DNA of 64,000 nucleotides from Bin55 sp965203735 (GTDB taxonomy: Bacteria > Pseudomonadota > Gammaproteobacteria > Pseudomonadales > Azotimanducaceae): contig OZ241909.1 of assembly GCA_965203735.1 (NCBI GenBank), positions 496,001 to 560,000 on the forward strand, written 5' to 3'. Position numbers and translations under genes: made by a program. Under the pieces are notes generated by a model. It was not told where the DNA came from. It saw nothing but the letters and a program-made list of their open reading frames with translations, and ran no database searches. Numbering within the stretch: position 1 is the stretch's first letter; every line of letters begins with the position of its first letter. Positions 9,759 to 18,327 of this stretch are shown here, piece by piece.

Positions 9759-10853
9759 GTGGGTCAGTACATTCTTAAACGTTTGCTTCTAATTCCTCCG
9801 ACTTTGTTCGGAATCATCCTCATCAATTTTGTCGTTATCCAGTTTGCCCCCGGCGGCCCGATAGAACAGATTATCGCCCAGGTGACTATGGGGCAAGTAT
9901 CGGCGACACAGCGTATCAGCGGAGGTGGCGACACTGGGATGTCTTCCGAAACGATTCAGGCATCGGGAAATGTACACAGTCCTGGTACTTATGGATTAGA
10001 CCCAGAACTTGTTGACAGTCTGAAAGAGCAATTTGGGTTTGACAAGCCCGTCCATGTTCGTTTCTTCACGATGATCTGGAACTACCTCAAGTTCAACTTT
10101 GGCACGAGCTATTTTCAGGACAGACCCGTTAGGGAGCTCGTAATCGAACGACTACCTGTTTCCATCTCGCTGGGCTTGTGGTCATTACTGCTCATCTACG
10201 CCATTTCCATTCCGCTTGGAGTGCGAAAAGCCGTCAAGGACGGCACACGATTCGATCTATGGACGAGCACGATCATCTTCGTGGGTTATGCGATACCAGG
10301 ATTCCTTTTTGCCATTCTTCTCATCGTTCTGTTTGCGGGAGGCAGCTACTGGGAAGTTTTTCCCATGAGAGGCTTCCACTCGGAAGGCTATCAAGAGTGG
10401 GGTTGGTTTCGCCAAGCTGGAGATTATTTCTGGCACTTGGCCCTACCTGTTCTCTCGTTGACCATTGGCGGGTTTGCGTACTTAACTATGCTCACCAAGA
10501 ACTCGTTTCTGGAAGAAGTTAGCAAGCAGTTCGTCCTGACCGCTCGAGCGAAGGGATTGTCAGAACGCCGAGTGTTGTTCGGGCATGTCTTTCGAAACGC
10601 AATGCTCATAGTCATAGCGGGTTTTCCGGCAGCATTTGTCGGCATTTTGTTCACGGGTTCAGTACTGATAGAGGTGATCTTTTCCTTGGAGGGAATTGGT
10701 CTTCTCAGCTATGAAGCCGTGGTCAAACGAGACTATCCCATTTTGTTCGGCACTCTGTACGTATTCACTTTGATCTCACTCATCATGCACTTGGTTGGAG
10801 ACCTCTGCTACGTCTTTGTAGATCCGAGAATTGATTTCGAGACTCGCGAATGA
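9759..10853 (+). CDS. yejB: Peptide ABC transporter permease YejB
   Basis: 364 residues, the same length as E. coli YejB. The protein starts with a membrane segment after KRLLLIPPTLFGI and ends with the binding-protein-dependent permease signature. The EAA-type loop that contacts the ATPase is around residues 255-275 (FVLTARAKGLSERRVLFGH). There are six predicted membrane segments. The start is a GTG at 9759, 35 bp after yejA. Its stop overlaps the next gene as ATGA, so YejB and YejE are coupled and should form the heterodimeric inner-membrane channel fed by YejA. Confidence 0.92.
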   Translation: MGQYILKRLLLIPPTLFGIILINFVVIQFAPGGPIEQIIAQVTMGQVSATQRISGGGDTGMSSETIQASGNVHSPGTYGLDPELVDSLKEQFGFDKPVHVRFFTMIWNYLKFNFGTSYFQDRPVRELVIERLPVSISLGLWSLLLIYAISIPLGVRKAVKDGTRFDLWTSTIIFVGYAIPGFLFAILLIVLFAGGSYWEVFPMRGFHSEGYQEWGWFRQAGDYFWHLALPVLSLTIGGFAYLTMLTKNSFLEEVSKQFVLTARAKGLSERRVLFGHVFRNAMLIVIAGFPAAFVGILFTGSVLIEVIFSLEGIGLLSYEAVVKRDYPILFGTLYVFTLISLIMHLVGDLCYVFVDPRIDFETRE

Positions 10854-11935
10854 GCCCAATAGTTCGCCGAGGAATTACCAACTTCAAGGCCAACAAGAGA
10901 GCCTACTTCTCGCTTTGGATTTTCGGCATTCTCTTCGGCCTATCGTTGATAGCTGAAGTCTTGGCCAACGATAAGCCAATGGTGTTGTACTTGGATGGCA
11001 AGCTGTTTTTCCCTGCATTCTCATTTGTTGCAGAAAGCGATCTGGGTGGCGAGCTGGAAATTGAAGCTGACTATGCCGACCCGTATGTCAAGAACTTAAT
11101 TGAAGAGAAGAATGGATGGGCGATTTTTCCTCCCATACCCTATAGCTACGACACGGTGGATTTCTTGATCGAGCAGTCTACCCCCGCACCTCCCTCAAGA
11201 CGACATTGGCTTGGAACCGACGATCGGGCCAAAGACACTTTGGCTCGGTTGATTTATGGCTTTCGTTTGTCGGTGGTGTTTGGAATCACTTTGACCTTCT
11301 TCAGCTCGCTTATCGGTGTTGGGGTCGGCGCGATGCAAGGCTATTTCGGAGGCTTGGTAGATTTGTTGGGTCAGAGGTTTGTGGAAATCTGGGCGGGACT
11401 ACCCGTACTGCTCATCTTGATCATCTTGGCGAGCGTGATTGAACCAAACGTAATTTGGTTGCTCATCCTTCTAACTTGCTTTAGCTGGATGACCTTGGTT
11501 GCTGTTGTACGTGCTGAGTTTCTACGGACACGAAATTTTGACTTCGTCAAAGCCGCACGTGCACTTGGTGTCTCCAATCGAACAATTATGCGACGACATG
11601 TGCTACCCAACGCAATGGTCGCAACATTAACCAACGTACCGTTCATTTTGTGCGGTGCTGTCACCATGCTCACAGCACTCGATTTCCTCGGATTCGGTCT
11701 ACCCGCTGGGTCACCGTCGATAGGCGAGCTCCTTGCTCAAGGCAAAGCAAACATACAGTCACCCTGGCTAGGACTTACGGGATTCTTCACGATGGCAATC
11801 ATGTTGGTTCTTCTGATTTTCATTAGTGAGGGTGTGCGGGATGCCTTCGATCCAAGACGGTCTTCGGGATCAAGCGCACCTGCAGAACATGCGGCACAGG
11901 AGCTAGCTGAAGCCGGATCTGCAATGGCGCGATAG
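10850..11935 (+). CDS. yejE: Peptide ABC transporter permease YejE
   Basis: This 361-residue inner-membrane permease has an N-terminal membrane segment, then a periplasmic insert of about 90 residues containing the LYLDGKLFFP element typical of YejE. The transport domain carries an EAA loop near VKAARALGVSNRTIMRRHVLPNA. C-terminal FGLPAGSPSIGELLAQG is a strong family match. It begins at the ATG that overlaps the yejB stop. No ATPase gene (yejF) follows: the next gene, 207 bp on, is purE. The importer must therefore borrow an ATPase encoded elsewhere, or yejF has moved. Confidence 0.92.
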   Translation: MSPIVRRGITNFKANKRAYFSLWIFGILFGLSLIAEVLANDKPMVLYLDGKLFFPAFSFVAESDLGGELEIEADYADPYVKNLIEEKNGWAIFPPIPYSYDTVDFLIEQSTPAPPSRRHWLGTDDRAKDTLARLIYGFRLSVVFGITLTFFSSLIGVGVGAMQGYFGGLVDLLGQRFVEIWAGLPVLLILIILASVIEPNVIWLLILLTCFSWMTLVAVVRAEFLRTRNFDFVKAARALGVSNRTIMRRHVLPNAMVATLTNVPFILCGAVTMLTALDFLGFGLPAGSPSIGELLAQGKANIQSPWLGLTGFFTMAIMLVLLIFISEGVRDAFDPRRSSGSSAPAEHAAQELAEAGSAMAR

Positions 11936-12007
11936 TTGAGAGGCAGGTGATTCGCACAGGGCTCTTACTCTCGGTTTAGGAAGGCACCACAGTTTTCTGG
12001 AGCTTGT

Positions 12008-12036
12008 TTGAGCTTTAGAGACTGTCTACATATAGA
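12008..12036 (+). promoter_or_regulatory. Candidate sigma-70 promoter for purE-tsaC-aroE
   Basis: TTGAGC (12008-12013) and TATAGA (12031-12036) are separated by exactly 17 bp in the 207-bp gap before purE. The implied transcript would have a leader of about 100 nt and use the GGAGGAGA ribosome-binding site just before the purE ATG. Confidence 0.5.
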
Positions 12037-12142
12037 ATTTCGCCCTTTCGAATGCCGAAATGAACCTGCCTCTATCCAGGATCTGCGATCAAGAACGCAG
12101 GCAACATTGAAGACAATACAGACAAGCAACTAGGAGGAGACC

Positions 12143-12634
12143 ATGGGCTGGGTAGCCGTATTGATGGGTTCGAGTTCAGACTGGCCAGTAATGCAGTCGA
12201 CGACAGAGATCTTGAGCGACTTCGACATTCATTACGAAGTTCGAGTAACCTCCGCGCATCGAAACCCAGCACAAACTGCAGACTACGTTCGGTCTGCCGA
12301 ATCGCGTGGTTGCCAAATCTTCATCTGTGCAGCGGGACTGGCTGCTCATTTAGCCGGTGCTGTAGCGGCAAACACCACAAAACCCGTTATTGGCGTTCCT
12401 ATGGACGGTGGACCGATGTCTGGGTTTGACGCTCTCCTATCTACAGTTCAAATGCCCGGTGGAATACCTGTGGCGACTCTTGCGATTGGTAAGGCTGGAG
12501 CGAAGAACGCAGGTCATCTCGCGGCTCAGATTCTTGCGCTTTCCGACGACGATCTGCAACAGCAACTCAAGAGAGATCGAGAGAGAAGCGTCAAGAGAGT
12601 TGGAGAACAGAACGCGTCCATTCAGAACGAATGA
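12143..12634 (+). CDS. purE: N5-carboxyaminoimidazole ribonucleotide mutase
   Basis: The 163-residue protein has the class I PurE signatures GSSSDW near the N-terminus, SAHRNP (catalytic His region), CAAGLAAHLAG, and GVPMDGG. It converts N5-CAIR to CAIR in purine synthesis. A very good GGAGGAGA site precedes the ATG. Its usual partner purK is not next door in this window; instead the stop overlaps tsaC by ATGA. The C-terminal 30 residues are strongly charged. Confidence 0.95.
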   Translation: MGWVAVLMGSSSDWPVMQSTTEILSDFDIHYEVRVTSAHRNPAQTADYVRSAESRGCQIFICAAGLAAHLAGAVAANTTKPVIGVPMDGGPMSGFDALLSTVQMPGGIPVATLAIGKAGAKNAGHLAAQILALSDDDLQQQLKRDRERSVKRVGEQNASIQNE

Positions 12635-13191
12635 ATGCAAGCGTTTCTAACGACGACATAGCAGCCGCGGTCGAAGTACTAAGAAACGGCGGAATAGTTG
12701 CTCACGCCTGCGAGGGTGTTTGGGGATTAGCGTGTGATCCTTGGAACGAATCCGCAGTTTCCCGAATCTTGTCGATAAAGTGTCGCGATGCGGACAAAGG
12801 TCTCATAGTCATCGGTCATGACACCAAGGTTTTCGACACGGAGATCAAAGAACTAGAACCGACGAAACAAGAGATGGTGCGGGAGAGTTGGCCGGGTCAC
12901 GTTACGTGGATCGTGCCATCGACACGATTTCCCAAGGTGGTCACAGGCAGCAGATCGACAATCGCATTACGGGTGCCGGACCACAAGCAAGCGAGAGAGT
13001 TGTGTGAGCGTATGGACTCTCCTCTAATTTCCACATCTGCCAACGTTAGCAGTAGACCTCCCGCAAGGACGAAGACTGAGGTAGAAGAGACTCTTGGTTG
13101 TCTGGTCGACTTCGTGCTTCCGGGCAGGATCGGAAGCGTTGAAGGTCCGAGCACAATTCGAGACGCACTTAGTGGTGATCAACTGCGATGA
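12631..13191 (+). CDS. tsaC: Threonylcarbamoyl-AMP synthase (TsaC/YrdC/Sua5 family)
   Basis: This 186-residue single YrdC domain carries the residues that bind threonine and ATP/bicarbonate: the KCRDADKGL segment near residue 50, PGHVTWIVP, and the STSANVS motif. It makes threonylcarbamoyl-AMP for the t6A37 modification of ANN-decoding tRNAs. The short form lacks the C-terminal Sua5 domain, as in E. coli TsaC. Stops and starts overlap (ATGA) with purE upstream and aroE downstream, so translation of all three is probably coupled. Confidence 0.93.
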   Translation: MNASVSNDDIAAAVEVLRNGGIVAHACEGVWGLACDPWNESAVSRILSIKCRDADKGLIVIGHDTKVFDTEIKELEPTKQEMVRESWPGHVTWIVPSTRFPKVVTGSRSTIALRVPDHKQARELCERMDSPLISTSANVSSRPPARTKTEVEETLGCLVDFVLPGRIGSVEGPSTIRDALSGDQLR

Positions 13192-13994
13192 GCCGTGATC
13201 GTTATGCCGTGATCGGAAACCCCGTGGCTCATAGTTTGTCGCCAAAGATTCATTCCTTGTTCGCCCAACAAACAGGGCAAGAGCTCGAGTTTTCCAAACT
13301 GTACTCGCCTCCAGATGAGTTCGACAAATCTGCTAGCAGATTTCTTGAGAGGGGTGGACTAGGATTGAGCGTCACCGCGCCATTCAAGAATGATGCGTTT
13401 CGCTGGGTGGACAAAGCTGACGCAATGGCCAGGGAATGCGGTGCGGTCAATACGATAGTGCACCGAGAGGGAGAGACAACTGGCTACAACACGGACGGTT
13501 TGGGTCTTAAGAAAGATCTTGAGCGACTAGGTTGGCTGAAGCATGGAGCTCGAATTCTAGTTCTCGGTGCTGGCGGAGCTACCAGTGGAGTCTTGGGACC
13601 TCTATGGAGAGAAGGCTGCCGAGTTACTGTTGCCAATCGAACTGAATCCAAACTCTCAAATCTAAGAGAGAGGTTTCCTGACTTATCTACGTTGCCCTTG
13701 AGCGAAGTGGGTGGGTCATGGGACATTGTTATCAATGCAACTTCTGCATTCTTCCATGGCGAAAGCCTTCAATTCGACTTAGAAATTACCAACAAATCAC
13801 GGTGCTACGACTTGAGCTATCAATTGGACGGATTGACGGGATTTGTGATCGCTTCTCAGCACAATGGTGCTCGTGCAGTTTCCGATGGACTTGGCATGTT
13901 GGTTTTCCAGGCCGCCGAAGCTTTTAAGTTGTGGCGCAACGTGGAACTCGAAAACGAAGTTGCTACAAAAATCCTGAGTCGATTACGATCTTGA
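13188..13994 (+). CDS. aroE: Shikimate dehydrogenase
   Basis: At 268 residues it matches AroE length. It shows the shikimate-binding NPVAHSLSP, the catalytic Lys in TAPFKNDAF, NTDGLG, the Rossmann GAGGAT, the NRT pocket for NADPH phosphate, and C-terminal DGLGMLVFQAAEAF. It reduces 3-dehydroshikimate to shikimate in aromatic amino acid synthesis. The usual NVTVPFK is SVTAPFK here and NATSAGL is NATSAFF, both mild variations. The gene is coupled to tsaC through an ATGA overlap, an order also common in other gammaproteobacteria. Confidence 0.95.
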   Translation: MSRDRYAVIGNPVAHSLSPKIHSLFAQQTGQELEFSKLYSPPDEFDKSASRFLERGGLGLSVTAPFKNDAFRWVDKADAMARECGAVNTIVHREGETTGYNTDGLGLKKDLERLGWLKHGARILVLGAGGATSGVLGPLWREGCRVTVANRTESKLSNLRERFPDLSTLPLSEVGGSWDIVINATSAFFHGESLQFDLEITNKSRCYDLSYQLDGLTGFVIASQHNGARAVSDGLGMLVFQAAEAFKLWRNVELENEVATKILSRLRS

Positions 13995-14015
13995 GGAAGA
14001 GAATCTAGTTTCTAA

Positions 14016-14741
14016 ATGAGCGGTAAGTCAGAAAACCTCTCGATTGGTTCCTTGCGTCCTCGAGGCGGTTGGATTTTGGCGATTCAGGTTGTAGTTGCGG
14101 TACTGACCACCCTTGGGCTCAGTACTTGGCAAGTGACTCGTGGCCTTGAGAAGTCCGAGCTTCGAGATGTCTACGTAGATCGACTCGATATGCCTGCGAT
14201 AGAAGCAGACGAATTTGTAGACGGCGAGACTTACTACCGAAAAATTGATCTGCTGGGACGGTTCGATGAGAACCGCACCTTCATAGTCGCCTATCAGAGA
14301 CACTTGGGACAACCTGGCTTTTGGATTATTACTCCTTTCGACACAGATGCCGGTGTGTTCTTAGTCAACAGGGGATGGGTGTCTGTACAGGGATCTTGGT
14401 TTCGCACGCCTGAAGTTGAAACACCTCAAGAGCAGGTCGAGATTTCTGGGGTTGTATGGCCGAGTCTACGTCAGAGGTCTACTGCTGGTTACGATGCAGA
14501 TATGTGGCCTAGGCGAGTTAACCGACTGAACGTGAAAGAAATGGCGAGAGTCATTGGTTCGCATGAGGACGAAATTCGCCTGTTGCCCGAGAGCGAAGGC
14601 GTGTTGGTTCCAATTCACTTGTCGTTTGAGCAAGGGGCTAGTACGCACTGGAGTTATGCGGTTCAGTGGCTCATGATTGGTATTCTGATCGTTCTTGGTT
14701 ACTGGTATTTCGCATTGCGTCGGACAGACGAAGAATCATAG
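14016..14741 (+). CDS. SURF1-family cytochrome oxidase assembly protein
   Basis: The 241-residue protein has one membrane helix near each end (about residues 20-40 and 215-235) with a periplasmic domain between them. Family motifs are LSTWQVTRGLEKSELRD at the first helix, FWIITPF, VFLVNRGWV and WSYAVQWLMIGI. SURF1 helps insert haem a into subunit I of aa3-type oxidases. It sits 22 bp after aroE and 3 bp before the SCO gene, so these two oxidase-biogenesis genes ride in the purE-tsaC-aroE transcript. No oxidase structural genes are in the window. Confidence 0.85.
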   Translation: MSGKSENLSIGSLRPRGGWILAIQVVVAVLTTLGLSTWQVTRGLEKSELRDVYVDRLDMPAIEADEFVDGETYYRKIDLLGRFDENRTFIVAYQRHLGQPGFWIITPFDTDAGVFLVNRGWVSVQGSWFRTPEVETPQEQVEISGVVWPSLRQRSTAGYDADMWPRRVNRLNVKEMARVIGSHEDEIRLLPESEGVLVPIHLSFEQGASTHWSYAVQWLMIGILIVLGYWYFALRRTDEES

Positions 14742-14744
14742 GAA

Positions 14745-15407
14745 ATGAAGATTCGAATCGCAATTTTTGCAGTCATCATCCTTGTTTTGGGAGGCGCGTT
14801 TTGGTATGCGGTTCAATCGGGCGATGATCGACTGTCGGCGCAAGAATTGAAGGCCTTAGGACTCGTCGAGCTGACGGAACCAACGAAAATCGGAGAACTC
14901 GTACTGCTAGATCACCAAGCGGCTGATTTCGGTGCAGAGGATTTGAAGGGAAAGTGGACCTATGCCTTCTTCGGCTATACCCACTGTCCCGACATTTGCC
15001 CTATCACTTTGTCCTTGCTCCGAGAAACCGAAGAACAACTCAGTGACACCGCCTCTTCCGAAGTCTTTAATCAGTTTCGAGGAATGTTTGTAAGTGTAGA
15101 CCCATCGCGAGACGACGTTGAAACCGTCAAGAGGTTCGTTTCCCACTTTTCCCCGAACTTTGTGGGACTAACGGGGACCGAAGCAAACATCAAGCAGTTT
15201 GCGGACACCGTTGGCGTAGGTTTCACAAGAATGGGGTCCAACACTTCGGCTTTGGAATATCTGGTGGAGCATCAAGGTCATATCGTGATTTTTTCACCGG
15301 ATGGGTCCTGCTTCGGTTACATCAAACCGCCGCACGACCCAACACAGCTTGCTCGTATTTTTCGCTACTTGGTCAGTTCATCTCAGGAGAAGCAAACGAC
15401 AACTTAA
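14745..15407 (+). CDS. SCO1/SenC-family copper chaperone
   Basis: The 220-residue protein has an N-terminal membrane anchor and a thioredoxin-fold domain on the periplasmic side. The copper ligands are visible: the CxxxC pair in CPDICP (about residue 84) and the later His in VEHQGHIVIF. Neighbouring motifs FFGYTHCPD and SVDPSRDD are diagnostic. SCO proteins deliver copper to, or reduce, the CuA site of cytochrome oxidase, fitting the adjacent SURF1 gene. The ATG follows the SURF1 stop by three bases. Confidence 0.92.
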   Translation: MKIRIAIFAVIILVLGGAFWYAVQSGDDRLSAQELKALGLVELTEPTKIGELVLLDHQAADFGAEDLKGKWTYAFFGYTHCPDICPITLSLLRETEEQLSDTASSEVFNQFRGMFVSVDPSRDDVETVKRFVSHFSPNFVGLTGTEANIKQFADTVGVGFTRMGSNTSALEYLVEHQGHIVIFSPDGSCFGYIKPPHDPTQLARIFRYLVSSSQEKQTTT

Positions 15408-15409
15408 CT

Positions 15410-15447
15410 ACTAGCGCCGTATTCGCTTTGCAGCTACGGAGTCTAGT
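15410..15447. terminator. Imperfect hairpin between convergent SCO and sigma-factor genes
   Basis: ACTAG-cg-CCGTA pairs with TACGG-agt-CTAGT around a 13-nt loop and covers the tail-to-tail gap. It overlaps the stop codon of the minus-strand gene. There is no T-run, so it may slow or process transcripts instead of acting as a strong terminator. Confidence 0.3.
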
Positions 15448-16864
15448 GAGGAATAGCCGCAACCATGGCTCTCGCGATCTCTTCTTCTCTTGTGTAGAGA
15501 TTGCCTTCCGCGCCCCAAAACGTTCCGGAGATCTCGTTTTCCTCAGTTTCCCAATGGGAAACTTGTTGGCCGGGTTCGTCTTGCATATTGACAAATTCAT
15601 ACAAGTGTCCTTGTTGAAGTGGTTGCCCGACCTTTCCAAGGTATTTTGTCTTGCAAGGTAGAGACAGCCATGTCCAGGACTTCAAGTCTTTCTGTTCTTC
15701 CGCCCACATACCAAGCAAGCGGATCGGCCACATACTGTTGTCCCCATGATTCACTTCGCCCAACACCAGAGGCAATAGCGAATTTATGACTATGGGTCCC
15801 TCGCCCTGAGCTTGGATGTTGTAGTTGTCTCTTGTGTTTGATCGAATCTCCAATTCGACATCATTCAAGTGAGAAATCTCCGCCACAAGTTCGAATTCTG
15901 ATCTCTTGCCGCCCCCGAGCCGGTTTGCCGCTCGTCCTTTCGCGCCGTCTCGAGACGTAAGTTCCGTCCAAGTAAACAAGCTCGCATCTGACAGCACGAG
16001 CTCTCTCACGGTCCAAGACCTGTCATTAGCCCGCTCGGGGTATTCTTGAGGGCTCGAGGAGCCTTTCGACGGGGTGTCCTCGCGCCATTTCAAGAGTACG
16101 TCTCCATTGGAGTCGACCTTTGCACCGATGCTTCCTAAGCTGCGCCCACTAATCGTCCAAAGACCATCCCACTTTCTTGCGAATAATCGGTTTTGCTCGA
16201 CTATTTCTTGTCTTGATCGTTTCACTGTTGGTTTCTCCTTTGCGGCTGACTGTATTGATTTCGCTAACACTGGAGGCAGAAAACCCCGTTGGATCAATGT
16301 ACTCTTGAGGTTGGACAATCCCCGGTGAATCCGAGAAGACACCGTTCCCGTTGGTATTCCCAACAGGTGGGAGATTTCAGAGTAGCTGTGATTCTTCAAG
16401 AAGCGCAACACAAGAGGACGGCGCAGCTTGTCGCCCAGGCCATCCATCTCGTTCTCTATGACTTCGAGTAGCTGTTTCCGAGCAATGTCGTCCTCAGGAC
16501 CATCCTGCATCGCTAGGTTTGGATCGAATCGGTCTGTCGCAGCAGTCTCTCGACTCTTGCGACGTTCATTTGATCGAAGATGATCGACGCCCGCTCCAAC
16601 AATGATCTTGTTCCACCAACCCAAAGGACTGATGATGTCATCTTGGACTGATTCACTCGCTATGAGTCTCAGGATCGAGACTTGCACAATATCCTCTGCA
16701 TCCGCAGGTGAGAATTGTGAAGCCCGTCTAACTGCCCAATTTCGGTGACGGCGAATGAACTCTTCAAGAGCTTCGAATTCTCGCTTTCTATAGAAGCGAG
16801 CCAACAGACTATGATCCAGTTCAGTCTTAAATGTCATCGCAGATCGAGAGTCGCTTGCATCCAA
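15443..16864 (-). CDS. ECF-type sigma factor with a large C-terminal domain of unknown function
   Basis: Residues about 15-95 form sigma region 2 (EALEEFIRRHRNWAVRRA, FSPADAEDIVQVSILRL, PLGWWNKIIVGAGVDHLRS). Residues about 130-190 form region 4 (LRRPLVLRFLKNHSYSEIS, GIPTGTVSSRIHRGLSNLK). ECF factors normally end here near 200 residues, but this protein continues for about 280 more. The extra part has no membrane segment, zinc ligands or SnoaL signature that I can see; it is soluble-looking and Trp-rich (LFARKWDGLWTISG, WPIRLLGMWAEEQ). It could be a built-in sensor replacing an anti-sigma factor. The frame opens with TTG (16864); the ATG at 16837 is the alternative start. It is divergent from egtB. 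Confidence 0.75.
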   Translation of the reverse strand: MDASDSRSAMTFKTELDHSLLARFYRKREFEALEEFIRRHRNWAVRRASQFSPADAEDIVQVSILRLIASESVQDDIISPLGWWNKIIVGAGVDHLRSNERRKSRETAATDRFDPNLAMQDGPEDDIARKQLLEVIENEMDGLGDKLRRPLVLRFLKNHSYSEISHLLGIPTGTVSSRIHRGLSNLKSTLIQRGFLPPVLAKSIQSAAKEKPTVKRSRQEIVEQNRLFARKWDGLWTISGRSLGSIGAKVDSNGDVLLKWREDTPSKGSSSPQEYPERANDRSWTVRELVLSDASLFTWTELTSRDGAKGRAANRLGGGKRSEFELVAEISHLNDVELEIRSNTRDNYNIQAQGEGPIVINSLLPLVLGEVNHGDNSMWPIRLLGMWAEEQKDLKSWTWLSLPCKTKYLGKVGQPLQQGHLYEFVNMQDEPGQQVSHWETEENEISGTFWGAEGNLYTREEEIARAMVAAIPH

Positions 16865-16887
16865 TGTACGTTCTATAGTCGTCGGAC

Positions 16888-17052
16888 ATGAGAGGTTTGT
16901 TCCGTTTTCTCACGAACTTGACTATGATCCTCAGTGAGCAGTCTTTGGCAGCAGATTTCCGTAAGGGGATAATAGAGGCACAGCCATCAGGCATGCGAGT
17001 TCATGTCGATGGTGGAGGGAACCCGTTTTCTACAAGGCAATTGCAGAGTTAG
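16888..17052 (+). CDS. Candidate small ORF (54 codons) abutting egtB
   Basis: An ATG-initiated frame of 54 codons begins with a hydrophobic stretch (MRGLFRFLTNLTMIL) and ends in a TAG that directly touches the GTG start of egtB, with no spacer. Such abutment would let ribosomes terminate and restart on egtB, which otherwise has no good ribosome-binding site. I do not recognise the peptide and see no strong ribosome-binding site for it. It may be a leader peptide or chance. Confidence 0.25.
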   Translation: MRGLFRFLTNLTMILSEQSLAADFRKGIIEAQPSGMRVHVDGGGNPFSTRQLQS

Positions 17053-18327
17053 GTGAGAGACGACAATCCTCAAGCAATAGCAGATATTGGATCCTCTTAC
17101 CGCGCAGTACGTGCGCGGAGCGAAGAGTTGTGCGGACCGTTAGAAGTAGAAGACTATTGCGTCCAGCCCATTTCCGAAGTGAGTCCCATTAAGTGGCACT
17201 TGGCGCATACGACATGGTTCTTTGAAGCGTTCATCCTTCAAGAGTATTGTCCGAACTATCGCGTGTTCAATAGCAAATTCAACTACCTCTTCAATTCCTA
17301 CTATGAATCGATTGGGAATTTCTTTCCTCGTCCGGAACGGGGAAACCTGACTCGGCCGCTCGTCAAGGAGATCTACGAATACAGACATCATGTGGATCAA
17401 GCCATGAGCGCATTGCTCGAAGGCAACATTCGACCCGATGTACTAGACCGAGTGAACTTGGGTCTGAACCATGAACAGCAGCACCAAGAGTTGATGGTTA
17501 CCGACTTTAAGTACATTCTCGGGAAGAATCCCTTGCGTCCGTCGTACAACAACGCTGCTTCAATGTCGAACGGTCGTTCCGTGGATAGCTTGACGTACAC
17601 GTCGTTCGATGGAGGCATGGCTAGTGTGGGAATCGAAGCAAACGGATCGGGCTTTTGTTTTGACAATGAAACCCCTAAGCACCAGGTTTACCTCGCACCA
17701 TACTCATTAGGAAATCGATTGATTACCAACGGTGAGTTCGAGGATTTCATTCAAGATGGAGGCTACGATGATCCACGGCTATGGCTTTCCGACGGCTGGC
17801 TCGAGAAAAAACAGCGCGGATGGTCTTTGCCAGAGTATTGGTCGGGGAAACAAGGTGACCGGATCGAATACACGCTCTCGGGGGAACGAGAACTCCACTC
17901 TGACCAGCCTGTTACACACATTAGTCTTTATGAAGCTGATGCTTTTGCGCGATGGGCAGGAGCGCGACTAGCTACGGAATTTGAGTGGGAACATGCCACT
18001 GAGCCCCAACACGCACTATCTTTTCCCTCCAGCAAAACCGACACCGAGCTTCATCCACAACCAGCATGCGAAGGTGATCAACTGCAACAGTTGATTGGTG
18101 ATTGCTGGGAATGGACCTCATCCAGCTATTCACCCTATCCTGGATACACTCCTCTGAAGGGAGCGTTAGGCGAATACAACGGCAAATTCATGGCAAATCA
18201 GTTCGTTCTACGTGGTGGTTCTGTCGCGACGCCTCCTGGCCACATCCGCACCACGTATCGCAACTTCTTCTATGCTCATGACCGTTGGCAGTTCACAGGG
18301 ATTCGATTAGCTCGCGATGTCGCCTGA
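17053..18327 (+). CDS. egtB: Ergothioneine biosynthesis sulfoxide synthase EgtB
   Basis: The 424-residue protein has two domains. A DinB_2-type helical domain carries the three iron-binding His: HLAHTTWFFE near residue 54 and the HEQQHQELM cluster near residues 136-145. A C-terminal FGE-sulfatase-like domain carries GWSLPEYW, ARLATEFEWEHA, GDCWEWTSSSYSPYPGY and RGGS. EgtB is the non-haem iron enzyme that joins hercynine to a thiol with oxygen. The GTG start follows an in-frame TAG immediately. It overlaps egtD by 11 bp, so the two-gene ergothioneine unit is complete in its core steps. Confidence 0.93.
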   Translation: MRDDNPQAIADIGSSYRAVRARSEELCGPLEVEDYCVQPISEVSPIKWHLAHTTWFFEAFILQEYCPNYRVFNSKFNYLFNSYYESIGNFFPRPERGNLTRPLVKEIYEYRHHVDQAMSALLEGNIRPDVLDRVNLGLNHEQQHQELMVTDFKYILGKNPLRPSYNNAASMSNGRSVDSLTYTSFDGGMASVGIEANGSGFCFDNETPKHQVYLAPYSLGNRLITNGEFEDFIQDGGYDDPRLWLSDGWLEKKQRGWSLPEYWSGKQGDRIEYTLSGERELHSDQPVTHISLYEADAFARWAGARLATEFEWEHATEPQHALSFPSSKTDTELHPQPACEGDQLQQLIGDCWEWTSSSYSPYPGYTPLKGALGEYNGKFMANQFVLRGGSVATPPGHIRTTYRNFFYAHDRWQFTGIRLARDVA

